A DNA stretch of 64,000 bases, taken from Lumbricus rubellus (Eukaryota; Annelida; Clitellata; Crassiclitellata; Lumbricidae). A program made the position numbers and the translations under genes. Positions 1-10,664 of the stretch are shown here, piece by piece. The stretch covers positions 21,073,528 to 21,137,527 of the forward strand of contig OX243822.1 of the NCBI GenBank assembly GCA_945859605.1. The letters run 5' to 3'. Under the pieces are notes generated by a model. It was not told the origin of the DNA. It saw only the letters and a program-made list of their open reading frames with translations, and ran no database searches. How positions within the stretch are numbered: the stretch's first letter is position 1; each line of letters starts with the position of its first letter.

Positions 1-1167
1 TATATTTGTAAACAGTTACTTTCGCTATTCTTGATTGATTGATATCCAAATAAATTATTTGATTTTGGTTTTCACTGTACAGTTTGGCTAAATTCATTGA
101 GTGAAGTAACACATCTTGGCACCGTCCTCTCCACCATTCGACCATGGTCTGGTTTTAATGGCCCACTCTGCACAACCCATTCTTTCCTTTCCCACCCTCC
201 ATGGAAAAATTACTTCCAATCGGAGGACAATAACCTTTTTTGGTAGTTTTAACTGTACAGAAGTGCTTCTACAACTGCACAAATCCATTTAGAACTGCAC
301 ATTTTGTGTACCGGTACAACTGCACGTTAAAAACAGCCATGGTGATTTCCAACAGGTCTACTTACCGCTTTCCATGCTTCTGATTATTAAGCATCAGCAG
401 GACAAGTTGCAGCAAATTGCAGTTACAATATTGCAACGTCGTTAGACAATTCCAGAGCAAGCGAAATACAATATGCCAACAACTGGGCATTGTGATAAAA
501 GACAGCGACTTCATATTATGTAAAATAATTCGATTGTAATACACTTGTTTAATTAATTAACTTCAACGATTTGTGCAGATCATGATGACAGACTGACAAA
601 ATATTAAGTGGCCATCAGCTTTTATGAGACTTTAAGACGCCGGTCTATGCGCTACGCAACAGTTATAGGCCTAGGTCTACGTCGTTCTTGAAGTCAATCA
701 TAAGTGAATACATTTCGATTCGCAAACAAGACCCCGATGGATGAACATTGAACAAATCGTTGAACAAATTAAAGAACAAAATTAACCCTCAGGCTACCAG
801 AAGGTTAATATACGACCCTACGTTTATCTGTATCAGAAACCTGTTTCATGTGGAATATAAAAAAATTGGCATAAGATGTAGCTGTAGACAGTGTAGAGGG
901 TGTCCATTTAGGTCTACACAAATGTTTAGGTGAAAAGGGGAATATTATCTCACACGGTATAAGAGTACTGTTATACCCGAAATTTCCGAGGTAGCAGGGG
1001 CGAATGCCTTAGTTAATCGACTATACCGTATTGGTTACTCTTTCTGGAAGACAAAACAAACCAATTGATACAAAGCGTTTTGCAAATTGTTTTTTATTCA
1101 GTGGCATCGCAAACCAGTGTACCAACATAGTAGCATAATTATTATGGTCATGACCAGTAGGTCCTTT

Positions 1168-1171
<4 letters not shown>
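1..1171. other. Non-coding stretch with one dispersed repeat
   Basis: No gene is recognisable here. About 105-320 holds a degenerate repeat with phrases such as CTTCTACAACTGCACA. A related copy lies at about 19600-19840 inside REEP intron 1. The short open frames are AT-rich and have no family resemblance. Confidence 0.5.
105..320. repeat. Dispersed repeat, copy 1 (second copy about 19600-19840)
   Basis: The segment shares several ordered blocks with 19600-19840: 'CTGCACAACCC' followed by 'TTCTTTCCT', then 'AGTGCTTCTACAACTGCACA', then 'AGAACTGCACAT'. The block order is the same in both copies, so this is an old dispersed repeat of unknown class. No terminal repeats or coding capacity are visible. 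Confidence 0.5.

Positions 1172-1243
<72 letters not shown>
1172..1243. repeat. (AC)n dinucleotide microsatellite
   Basis: An uninterrupted AC/CA run of about 72 bases. The Thr-His or Cys-Val open frames that cross it are artefacts of the repeat. Confidence 0.95.
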
Positions 1244-1246
<3 letters not shown>

Positions 1247-1511
1247 TAAAAACTATCAAAAGCGTTTCCTTGAATCAGCGATTTGTAATTGCTTGATAGG
1301 AAATTAATAATATTTCGTTGCTAACCTTTTCTGTTGCTGGAGCAGACTCAGGCGTTTACACAGCGGCGCCGCCAGGATTTTATTTCTGTACGCACAACTT
1401 GCACATGAAGCGAACCGCGATCGATACGAGCTTATATTCAGGGGCGGATCCAGGATTTCTGGTTAGGGGGGGGGGGCGTAAATACTACCAATCCAATCTC
1501 GTATATATATA

Positions 1512-2123
1512 TACTGTGCCCCATAAAAAAACACACCAAAAAACTTTTTCAAAAATCTTCTATAAAACTAAGCCAATTGTAATAAAAGTTTGTACGTTGT
1601 TTCTAAAATAATTTTGCCACAAAATAGTTTGCATTTTACTTACTCACAGAAGTGGCTGCTGTTGGAGGCAGTGATGCAGACTAGGCGTGTTTGGAAACAT
1701 TTAAACAGAGATTAGTAACTTATAGGACAGCGCCCCAGCACATCGCGCAAAGGACACCATTGCGTTGTTGCGACGTGAAACACCAAGCTTCATTGGACCG
1801 GAACTCTGGCCAGCAAACTCACCAGACCTCAATCCCGTTGACTACAGAATTTGGGGTCTAATACAGGAACGCGTCTACCAGACAGCAATACAGGACATCA
1901 ACGAGTTGAAGGAGAGCCTCATCGTTGTGTGGGCACAGTTGAAGCAGAGTGTCATTGACAACGCTATTGAACAGTGGCGGCCATGGCTGAGAGCCTGCGT
2001 TCAAGCGAAGGGACATCACTTCGAACATCTTCTTAAATGAAACATTACTTTATTTTATTTAACATTAGACTTACATGCGTTTCACGACAAAGTTTTTTGG
2101 TGTGTTTTTTATGGGGCACAGTG
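1512..2123 (+). mobile_element. Mariner-like (DD37D) transposon relic, copy 1
   Basis: The 612-bp element has terminal inverted repeats (ACTGTGCCCCATAAAA at the left; the complement, ending GGGGCACAGTG, at the right) and a TA duplication at each side. It keeps only the C-terminal part of a transposase. A DSAPAH motif carrying a catalytic Asp at 1726 is followed 37 residues later by the Asp of SPDLNPVD, so the spacing is DD37D, and the protein ends in GHHFEHLLK at 2040. The N-terminal DNA-binding part and first catalytic Asp are missing, so it is internally deleted and cannot move on its own. A sister copy lies at 24183-24810. Confidence 0.85.
1726..2040 (+). pseudogene. Mariner transposase, C-terminal fragment
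   Basis: The open frame begins inside the element with [10 protein letters not shown] and runs to a stop at 2038-2040, about 104 residues. Visible family motifs are the second catalytic Asp (DSAPAH), the [13 protein letters not shown] block with the third catalytic Asp, and IWG. A complete mariner transposase has roughly 340 residues, so about two thirds is gone. An Asp rather than Glu at the third position argues for the mariner side of the Tc1/mariner superfamily. Confidence 0.8.
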
Positions 2124-2187
2124 TATATACAGTGCTTAAAGTGTAAAAAAGTGCCAGGACGCTGTATTGTAGGCCTAATTGGTCGTC

Positions 2188-2580
2188 AGTGGCGGCGCCG
2201 AAGACGGGAAGTTGCGAGTGCCGAAGGCACGAAGCCCATCCCGACTAGGCGGTCTGGGGGAGCGTCGTAAGCTCCCCCAGCGGGGTCTGGGGCGGAGCCC
2301 CAGCGACCAGCGCATTTTTGGCTGTTTCGACCTTAAATGGAGCCATTTTTAGGCTCTTGTTTGCCAGCTATTTGTGAACGACAAAGTCGCGAAATTTTTA
2401 AGAATAAGTCGTTTTTCAGTGTCGCAAGCTACCAGGATAACAATAAAAATCAAAATGTTATTGTAAAAGAGAAAGGTTTTGTCTTTACAGTAAGCTCCCC
2501 CAGCGGGGTCTGGGGGCGGAGACCCAGCGACCAGCGCATTTTTGGCTGTGTCGACCTCAAATGGAGCCATTTTTAGGCAG
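2188..2580. repeat. Dispersed repeat with duplicated GGGTCTGGGG-type module
   Basis: The phrase 'GAGTGCCGAAGGCACGAAGCC' (shortened here) and the module 'CCCCCAGCGGGGTCTGGGG' occur at 2220-2300. The second module recurs at 2495-2520, followed in both places by 'CCAGCGACCAGCGCATTTTT'. The same family fills 39680-39800 inside a large hAT element. The left edge (CAGTGGCGGCGCCG at 2188) looks like a hAT terminus, but I could not find the right edge. Confidence 0.6.
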
Positions 2581-3180
2581 TCATGTTGAACCTATATAAT
2601 ATATCTTTCTTTGGGCGCATAACGTATAGGTAGGATAGGATCTATAGGATTCTCTCGTGGTAATATGGAAATTCAAACTGTCACCCAATAAATTTAGACC
2701 ATGTGACAATTATATAAAAGTTTGCGCCCCTAGAAAAATTCCTGCGTACGCCCATGCTAAAGGCTTCAAATTATTACCCCCTCCTAAACATTACCCCCCC
2801 CCCCCCCCAGCAAACTGTAATTTGCATCAATCGTCGCATTTATTGGACTAAAAATATCAGAAAAATAATCCCGCTTCTTGTTTTGGTCTGAAGATTTTCA
2901 TCCGTTATCCTACTTCGTGGTTTGGTTTGTTATAAATATTTTCATCTGTAGGGCCTAACTAAAATACTAAATCGCCGCTGAAGTTACATGGAGAAATGGC
3001 TTCGCGGCTATTATTTTTTCCGAGTAAAATATTGATAACAAACCACAGTGGGATGACGGATAAATCTATGCAAATCTAGTGTCCGGGGGTAATCTGAAAC
3101 CGGTTACGGTACAAGTTACCGGGGGGGGGTGATTAGGAGGTGCAATTTGATACCTTTAGATCGGCATATTGCTATGCTAT
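2581..3180. other. Non-coding stretch
   Basis: It contains C and G homopolymer runs (about 2796-2809 and 3121-3129) and AT-rich sequence. I see no gene, RNA or intact element. Confidence 0.5.
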
Positions 3181-3305
3181 CGTCGCCTTGAAGCCGGAAT
3201 TTTCCAGGTTCGAATCCACCTCGCCGCGTAAGGACCTTGGGCAAGGCCTTCACTCACAATTGCTCAGCGCTTCGGCCAGAGTAGAGAGCTTGAAGGGGCG
3301 CTATA
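3181..3305 (+). repeat. tRNA-derived SINE (family B), 3' part
   Basis: It contains the pol III B-box-like sequence CAGGTTCGAATCC followed by 'ACCTCGCCGCGTAAGGACCT' and 'TTGCTCAGCGCTTCGG', ending at 'GGGGCGCTATAA'. The same order appears, reversed, at 23850-24052 and 32890-33116. The A-box part is missing. A hAT MITE is inserted in its tail: the 8-bp duplication lies at 3300-3307. Confidence 0.75.
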
Positions 3306-3307
3306 AC

Positions 3308-3724
3308 CAGTGGCGGATCCAGAACTCTTCCAAGGGGGGGCAAAAATCTTAGAACCTGGGATGGGACAGGTGAAACAAATTTCGAAATTTGGTTGTTGGT
3401 CGAAAATAAATAGGGATCAGTCTTTGGCTGAAGTACTTTTCATCCGCGAAAAAAGTTGATGAGGTTTTTTTAGTGATCTGCCAAATTTTTTGGGGAGAAA
3501 ATCATACCATTTCATCCGCCAAAAAGTTGATGACCTTTTTTTTTACTCCTCCACTTGAAAACCGACTGGGGGGGCCACGTCCCATGCCATTTTCCGAATA
3601 GGGGGGGGCAATATGCCATTACCCCCATATGCATATTGCTAATTTCATACCAAATGAGGGGCCACGTCCCATGGCAGTTTTAAATGGGGGCCTTGGCCGG
3701 ATTGCCCCCCTGGATCCGCCCCTG
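3308..3724. mobile_element. hAT-type MITE, 417 bp
   Basis: Termini are CAGTGGCGGATCCAG at the left and the complement of CAGGGGCGGATCCAG at the right. The flanking 8-mers are GCTATAAC (3300-3307) and GCTATAAA (3725-3732), matching at 7 of 8 positions as expected for hAT integration. The inside is rich in G runs, with a repeated 'CCACGTCCCATG' phrase and no coding capacity. It sits in a SINE tail. Confidence 0.8.
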
Positions 3725-3732
3725 GCTATAAA

Positions 3733-4291
3733 AAGTGCACATAGAAACACATACAAACAAAAATTAAATTTTAAAAAAAGTTTTAACGGTTTTACATCCA
3801 GGAATCCCAGGATCCATAGACCTCTAGGGCCTAGGCGGCTATAAGACGCTCAATGCCAAGATGGCTCTCTATTAGAGTGTAAGTAAGTAAGGAAGTAAGT
3901 ATATTCTATATATATATAGATTATAAAATTTCAATAGAATTTCATCGCTTATAATAAATTTGCAATTTGTGGGAAATTTTTTTTGCCTTTCCGCGCTGTA
4001 CGCACTTGCGTACGTGCGTACGCCTAACGGCGCCCCTGCGTTTACGTCTACAACCCTCACAAACGGAACCGTCTATAGTTGTGTTTACCAGGCCGCAGCT
4101 AATCTGTAGCCTATCTATATAAACATGCTAACTGATAAGAACCCTGCGCTGTAAATCTTTCCAAACGTCTTTGATTTAAAAGCAGACAAGAGATTTAAAA
4201 AGGGTGTCTGTAGTAAATATTAAGATAATCAGTAGATAACCGGTGAAGTGATCGTAATTTTCTCAGAGGTGAGAAACTGTCGAAGTGAGGG
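3733..4291. other. Non-coding stretch
   Basis: It has AT-rich sequence with short direct repeats such as GTAAGTAAGGAAGTAAGT (3880-3900). No gene is recognisable. Confidence 0.5.
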
Positions 4292-4299
4292 GGTAGGAC

Positions 4300-4445
4300 C
4301 AGTATGAGAATTGTGGAAAAATAACTGGGGGTTTGACCTATGATAAACTTGAAATTGGTGTATGAAAAACATACTTTAACATGGGGCTCTAAAAAAGACT
4401 GGGGGTTGAACCCCCCCCCCAAACCCCCAGGCAATTCTCACCCTG
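4300..4445. mobile_element. hAT-type MITE, 146 bp
   Basis: Termini are CAGTATGAGAATTG at the left and CAATTCTCACCCTG at the right. A perfect 8-bp target duplication, GGTAGGAC, lies at 4292-4299 and 4446-4453. The inside holds C runs. The same family is present, reversed, at 33510-33654 and, decayed, at about 37440-37580. Confidence 0.88.
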
Positions 4446-4453
4446 GGTAGGAC

Positions 4454-5560
4454 CACTGTTTGGCTCAATCGCCTATATAAGCAAGCATTCTAATGCCTTT
4501 ACCAAGAAAACTGACAATGTGGAGATTATCCAAATAGAATCAAATTTATTGTTCCTAACAATGTACAAGATATGACCGCGTAATATAATAAAACGTTCAT
4601 GCGTGGTTCATTAGGTTCTGTAATTTTTTAAATTAAAAGAAGTTAAGGTTTGTGAACCAATAAATTCATCAAAACAAGTAGCAGTCACAACTACGATACG
4701 ATAAAATACGACTGCAGTCACTGCACTTTGACAATGACCTCTTTAAAAGTTAATAAGTGCACAGGAGCATAGAACCACCACAGTGACCACACACCAAACC
4801 ATCACCACCACCACACCATTAACAACAAACACCACCACTGCCATCAGAGGTTCAAACACGTCAGCACCCAGTGCTGTTGCTCTAACACCAGGAAACCCAT
4901 TCGCCTAGCCTATCTTTAGAAAAGCAAAAACAGCGGTATTCGATCCTCGTAGATCTACTCCTGCCAAACAATAGACCTATGCATGCGATTTACCTTAAAC
5001 TTGCCTCAACCAGAGCAAAGTGCATTTGTTCTGACTTCTTAGTCACAGACCTACCTCAGTCGTTTCTTGATCCACACAAACTTGAACAAACCGGATTTTC
5101 TGCAGTCTCTTCTATTCCAGATTTCCAAACTGACTGGCCTCATCGAGGTGCTAGGCCTATAATAATTAATCGCACACAAATTCGCTAGCCACCCCTCTGT
5201 CAACGGTCAGGTGCTCCGTGTCGATACCCGTTACCCGTCGGGCGACAACATAGTATTGAAAGTCATCACTGTGGCCCGAACAAGTGACTTGCTTTTCGCG
5301 CCTGTCAAAACGCGCTTGGTGTAGGGTCTAACCACGGCTCACGTCACGGCTCGCTATAACCCCCCACTCAAGAGCAAGGGTATGTGTCGGCACTGTGACT
5401 AACATGGCTGAGATTTGACGCCTGGTATTTGGCCTCTTAACTTACACTCTGCATCGTTTGCTCTATAATCTTTCAATGATTTACTTCCGATTACAATTTC
5501 CGCGGTTATATATCTGCACCTGTGACATCCCAAACAGCCTAGACTTTTTTTAGTAGCCTA
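4454..5560. other. Non-coding stretch
   Basis: It includes a CAC/ACC-rich patch at 4778-4845. No supported gene, RNA or element is seen. Confidence 0.45.
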
Positions 5561-5582
5561 TTTTGTTTATTTATTCGGTGAC

Positions 5583-5690
5583 TCATCATCATCATCATCA
5601 CAGTCCCTAGGCGAGTCGCCCGTACATGTAGGTGTCCGACGCCACTCTCTTCCTGAGCCTGTCTCGTGTCATCACCCAGTTCGGTGACTA
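5583..5690 (-). repeat. Probable LINE 3' end with (ATG)n tail
   Basis: Read on the minus strand, a short peptide resembling the end of LINE ORF2 (DRLRKRVASDTYMYGRLA) is followed by a (GAT)n-type run, the kind of microsatellite tail seen intact at 41897-41938. The match is short and the call is tentative. Confidence 0.35.
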
Positions 5691-5767
5691 TAATATTATA
5701 ATTATCAGAACAATACTACAAACAATTCATTGAAGTCGGTGAAGATAATGAAAGCTAGTTACACACG

Positions 5768-5893
5768 GGGACCTAAAGGGGCGGTTGACTCCCGCTGACC
5801 AGGCCCATATTACAATCGGGGGACTCTTTGGTACCTCCCCGATCGTAATAGGGCCAGGTTAGCGGGTATCAACCATCCATTTAGGTTCCTTTG
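5768..5893. repeat. Foldback (palindromic) MITE
   Basis: The left arm beginning GGGACCTAAAGGGGCGGTTG is the imperfect reverse complement of the right arm ending CAACCATCCATTTAGGTTCC. The two meet around GGGGGACTCTTTGGTACCTCCCC near 5830-5843. No coding capacity. Confidence 0.7.
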
Positions 5894-6280
5894 TATGACC
5901 AATCTTCATTTTTTTTCACGGACTTCAGTTAATTGTAGGGGGTTTAGCCCCCTGTCTTTCTTAGGGCCCGTAGAACAGTTTTCTTTTCACACCTCAACTC
6001 CACGTGCATCGTGATCTGACCCCCAGTTATTTTTTCTACATTTTCACACTTCCTGTCCTCCAGAGCAATAATTATGTGCATTGATGACTCGTGTTTCATG
6101 ACATTCGAAGCGAATGACTAAAAGAGGTCATCAGTTTTTTCTGACGGGAAATTGGTGACATCTGTTTTATCATTACAGAGTTTAAGACACAAATCATGAT
6201 AGCTAAGTGTCGTGGATTTAAATATGGGCCTAGCTCATATTTAGAAGGAATGTGATTCACTTAGAATATTTAATTCCTAA
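5894..6280. other. Non-coding stretch
   Basis: I see AT-rich sequence with a decayed fragment around 5930-6050 of the G/C-run hAT MITE family ('GGGGGTTTAGCCCCC', 'CCCCCAGTTATTTTT'). No gene. Confidence 0.4.
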
Positions 6281-6460
6281 ATGTAATTGAAGGAAGATTG
6301 GAGGGAAAGAGGTGCAGAGGAAGACCTAGACAAAAACTGCTGGACGGGATGATAGAAGAGGGATACAGAGAACTTAAGGACATGGCACAACAGCGTAAAA
6401 CGTGGAGACATTTGCACCTGCTGCTTGGCAGAGAACCTAAAGAAGAAAGAAATGTATGTA
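6281..6460 (+). pseudogene. LINE reverse-transcriptase ORF, extreme C-terminal fragment
   Basis: The translation carries the conserved end of non-LTR retrotransposon ORF2: GKRCRGRPRQKLLDGM, then a helix, then QQRKTWRHLH. This 'GRPR..WLD ... R..WR' pattern is the usual last part of the protein downstream of the reverse-transcriptase domain. Only about 60 residues remain. Confidence 0.7.
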
Positions 6461-7509
6461 ATAATACATGTATAGGCAGACTCCTATATTAGTTTAGAAA
6501 CAACAATGGCAGACTAAGACAAAATAAGAACCGTGAATTCAACCATATGCATAGTGTTGGAGCATTTTGTGGTAGGCCTAATCCAATTGGCAAACATACG
6601 AATATATCAACTGTTATGCATTTTGGTGTCCCGTCAAAAGCGCGCAGGACAAAAGCGCTTTTGACGGAGTACCATGCATTTTGCATAGGCCTAAGTGATA
6701 GGTTTAACTTTCAGGTGTGTTAAGATTTGGAGAGACTTTGGATGAGCAATTTAAGCACAGATTCAGAACCACAATGGTAGTCACCGATCGTAAAGAAGAC
6801 CGTGGTCTGTGTTTGGCTGACCTAAAGATTTACTACAATATTATTTTATAGTCATTGTTTTGCACACATCCGACAAGTGTTATGAAGCAGAGATTGATGG
6901 CGAAGCATCGACTAAGAAGATCTATTGGTCATGCACTCTAAGGACCTCAACGTCAGTGGAGTGAATCTCAACAATCATGATCATATATTCGTTTATTATA
7001 CATCAAGCAGGAAGGCCCAACCCTTCACATGCAGCTGACATCTCTCATAAGCAACTAGGTGCATATAATATATACAAGAGCAACAGCAATGGTGAGTGGC
7101 GATAAAAGTTTGAAAGTCAGTTTTGACATTGCTGTATGACTTATTATGTCCTAGCCGCGTATATCACTGCCTTCAAGCACGGAAAATTCCTAAGGATGAG
7201 CAGACGTCATCAACTGATCAGAGAGGAGGAAGGTGGTGAATTGGTGTGATCGGCAACGTCGACAAACTTGAGACTTAGTCTCAATGACTCTTGTGGCTTG
7301 TAGTAAAAGCTGGAAGAAGCTTGAGCAAACCTGACGAATCGAGAACATCGCAAGTCATGCTTTGGTGAGAAGATCGTGGGTGTTATTTACGACTCAGTAG
7401 TGTGGACCAACCCTGTTACAACCACGACACCTTATTTTATGAGACGTCACATTGAATAATTCATGATTCTTATTTTATGTAGGCCTAGGCCTATACGATA
7501 TAGGCCTAC
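6461..7509. other. Non-coding stretch
   Basis: No recognisable gene or intact element. TAGGCCTA-type palindromes occur (for example 6571-6582 and 7481-7506). Confidence 0.4.
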
Positions 7510-8215
7510 GATACGAAAAGGCTGGTCTTTATTTTAACATAAAGAAGACAAAGATTATGACAACAGTTGGGGCAGACAATTTTGTGATAGACGGAGAGGA
7601 ATTGGAGGTGGTTTCAAGCTTTACGTTTTTAGGATCTGTAATAGAAAAAGAGGGCAAGTGCGATACGGAAATAAAACGTAGGGTGGCGATAGGAAAAACT
7701 GCAATGAATGGATTGGAAAAAATATGGAAGGATAGGCATGTGAGTACAGATACGAAAAAAAGACTGGTGAGGGCTTTGATAATACCGACAGTACTATATG
7801 GTTGTGAGACATGGACAATGTCCAAGATAATGGAAAAAAGATTAACGCATGTGAGATGTGGATTTGGAGGAAGATGCAGAGAATATCTTGGAAAGAAAAA
7901 AGAACAAATGAGTGGGTGCGCACAGAAATTGGTATCGATATGGATGAGTCGTTACAACAAACAGTGCTAAGAAGAAAGTTGGTTTTCTTTGGTCATGTTA
8001 TGCGTTCAAATGGTTTGGAGAAAGATATGATGCTGGCATGCGGTGAGGGAAGGATAAAACAAGGGCGACCAAGGAAAAGGTGGTTGGACGATGTTCAAGA
8101 AACAACAGGAATGAATCTGGAACAACTAAGAGAAGCGACATCAGAAAGAAAGCAATGGAGAAGGCTGGCCTTGTCGATCGCTAGAGTTCAACGAACTGAC
8201 AGCACAAGGTGATAC
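7510..8215 (+). pseudogene. LINE reverse transcriptase C-terminal fragment, frameshifted
   Basis: Two overlapping frames together give about 230 residues of the C-terminal part of a non-LTR retrotransposon ORF2. The first frame (about 7510-7850) has the FTFLGSVIEKEG, RVAIGKTAMNGL and LYGCETWTM blocks. The second (about 7840-8212) has MWIWRKMQRISW, EKRTNEWV, FFGHVMRSN, GRPRKRWLDD and RKQWRRLA. They are separated by a frameshift near 7845. The catalytic FADD-box part and endonuclease are missing. It is a 5'-truncated, dead LINE copy. Confidence 0.85.
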
Positions 8216-8228
8216 GATATTATATAGG

Positions 8229-8440
8229 GCAGCGGTTCTCAACCTTTTTAGTGCGGCGACCCCTTGATGACATTTTGTAGGTTGTTGCGACCCCCAACAA
8301 CAAAGTGGCTGAGTCACTGATTTTTACCATTGTCGATTTTATGCATTTTCACTTTATAATTCGAAAACTGCTTTTGGCAATTCTGTCTGGTTTCCTGGCT
8401 CTTGCAATTCTGAGGGCGACCTGCGGTATTCGGTAATCTC
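8229..8440 (+). repeat. Fragment of a hAT-type element (one terminus)
   Basis: CAGCGGTTCTCAACCTTTTT at about 8229 matches the common hAT terminus and is followed by a tract with 'GCGACCCCTTG'. I could not find the opposite inverted terminus, so the copy is truncated or its far end has decayed. Confidence 0.55.
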
Positions 8441-8986
8441 ACGTTGAAATTCATTCCGAAATGTCATAAGTCTATTCAGCAGAGGGAGGGGCTTGAGAGT
8501 GGGGGATGTGCCCACTCCCCATTGCCAATTTTTAAAACATTTATCACACTGCTAGGCTATGGTAGCATTTCAAGATGTCATTTAAACGAAACTGCTAGTC
8601 ATTTCAGTGCTGAAAGTCGTGGTTTAAGAACTCCCAAATGTTTATATAGGCCTAATTTGCTTGCGCACTTTTGGCTTAATTGTAACATTTTGAGCTGCCA
8701 TTTTAACAAAGTTAGCCTACTTGTAATTTAAGACAATTGCTCTTTTCCGGTGCTCAGAAACGTAGTTTAAGACTCCAATAAAATATTCCCACCAGATTGT
8801 TAGAGTTTCTTAATTTGCACACGGCAATGATAACATTTTAAGCCGTCATCCAAAAAATTGCTTGTTTGTGATAAGCAGCGTACAACACTAGTATATGTAT
8901 ATTATAATACTACAGGACCTTATATTTATAGGGGCCTATAGCCTACATATTATTTCTAATATTATTCAGATATTAACTCGTGTTCA
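8441..8986. other. Non-coding stretch
   Basis: Two loosely similar blocks ('ATTTTAAGC/GAGC..CAT' near 8695 and 8835) hint at old repeat sequence. No gene. Confidence 0.35.
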
Positions 8987-8994
8987 GGGGCGGA

Positions 8995-9457
8995 TCCAAG
9001 AGGAAATCCGGCCATGCACCTCTATTTAGAAATGTCCTTATTTCTCACGAGCTGCTATTCTGGCGGGGAAAGTGCACGTACCCCTCCCAATCCGTTTCAC
9101 ATGCCCCTTTCCATGAGGTTCGTATGGGGTTTCAACAAAACAGAGCAAAGGTGACAGAGAAGACAGAGAGTAAAAGGAAAAAGTAGTGTATGACTACAAA
9201 AGTAAAAGTAGTGTATGACTAAAAAATCATCAGCAATTTTGGCGGGGAAAAACGGTATGGTTTTCTGGGAAATGGTTTCTTTTTGCCCGAGATTTTGACC
9301 AAACGACTAGAAAAAGTCATCAACTATGTTTTGCGGACAAAATGGTATAGGCCCTAGGCGGCTAGGCCTATTATTTTTCATATTTTACGGCGAAGAAATT
9401 TTCCCCAAGACGGAAAATTTTGCCCCCCCCCATTCGAAATTTTCAGTATCCGCCCTG
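8995..9457. mobile_element. hAT-type MITE, 463 bp
   Basis: The left terminus is CAGGGGCGGATCCAAG and the right terminus CAGTATCCGCCCTG. A perfect 8-bp duplication, CTCGTGTT, lies at 8987-8994 and 9458-9465. It belongs to the same broad family as 3308-3724. No coding capacity. Confidence 0.88.
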
Positions 9458-9569
9458 CTCGTGTTAAACGATAAAGTTATATTTAAATATTCTAGGCTTT
9501 TACCCCACGTAGGCCTATTTCTAATATTACGAAGAGACTTACTCGTGTTCGACAATAAAGCTATATTTA

Positions 9570-10656
9570 CATGTGGGGTCACCCGGCCGGGGGGGTTATG
9601 GACACCCGGGTGTTATGGCCACTGGCCTTATACAGCTTAACGTGATGAATTAATAAACTCTAATCTGTTTATAGCTCTATGCACATTCGTCCTTCACCTT
9701 TCAACTATAATCTGATGTCGCGATGGTAAAATTCAGACTTATACGCGTTGTTTTTCAAATTATCCCATTTCCATAAAATAGCTAGCCATGATTTTGAAAA
9801 TTATATAAAAAAGTGCCTTTGAGGGGTAAAATTTTGAAGTTTGCAGTTTTGAATAAAGGTTAGTTGACATTGTATACGTGTCTTTTATTTCACGTCATGT
9901 GCTTTCTAAACGTTAGAAAGTAACGATCCGATATACCATTGCTATTGGGGTGATATGGACACTGAGACACCGGGGTGATATGGACATTGTCCATACCAAC
10001 CCGGCTTGGACATCAATACCTCCCAAGCTGCGTTTCGTGTCCGTAAAGAATGTTTTAAACAGATTAACTTATATTGGTATAGTTTAATTGCCTTTGTGAT
10101 CCGAATTATTGCAAACAATGCCACGAGAGTCCCAAAATAGACACATTAGGGTTCAGTGGTCTTTAGACAATGCCAAATAAGCAGGTGCAGCAGTGAGGCG
10201 CTGGATCCATCGTATGTGCCACTCAATGTAGACCTCCCGATTTCCAGGGCCAGTCCAGCATCCAGCATCCATGTTCGTGTCTTCAGAGATGGACACAAAG
10301 CGTTGCCTTTTGTTCTGGTTACCAATGTTCTCATGAAGTTGATTACTGATTAATGTTTCTTGATAATTTTCATATCAATCAGGTGCTTTTGGATGATGCC
10401 GACATTAGTGGGGTGATATGGACACCCCATGTCCATATCCCCCCCCCCAACCTCAGGGTGATATGGACACAAAACAAAAATTCAATTTACGAATTTTCCA
10501 CAAAAACCTGTTTATATTCTCCAGCATTTAATAACGTTCCAAGTACCTCTCCTAGAGTACTTTGAAATAGAATATTCACATTGTAATCTTTATTCAAACC
10601 TAAGCATATATTAGCCAAAAGGTTTTAAGGGGTCCATAACCCCCCGGTTGACCCTG
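9570..10656. mobile_element. Non-autonomous hAT-like element, 1087 bp
   Basis: The ends are inverted copies containing GGTTATGGAC at the left and GTCCATAACC at the right. The flanking 8-mers are TATATTTA (9562-9569) and TAAATTTA (10657-10664), matching at 7 of 8. The phrase GGTGATATGGACA recurs inside (about 9949, 9972, 10412, 10458) in both orientations. Short open frames inside have no recognisable transposase. Confidence 0.6.
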
Positions 10657-10664
10657 TAAATTTA

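Noticed and set aside
7529..7923. Minus-strand open frames opposite the LINE fragment
   Set aside because: Shadows of the real LINE frame on the plus strand.
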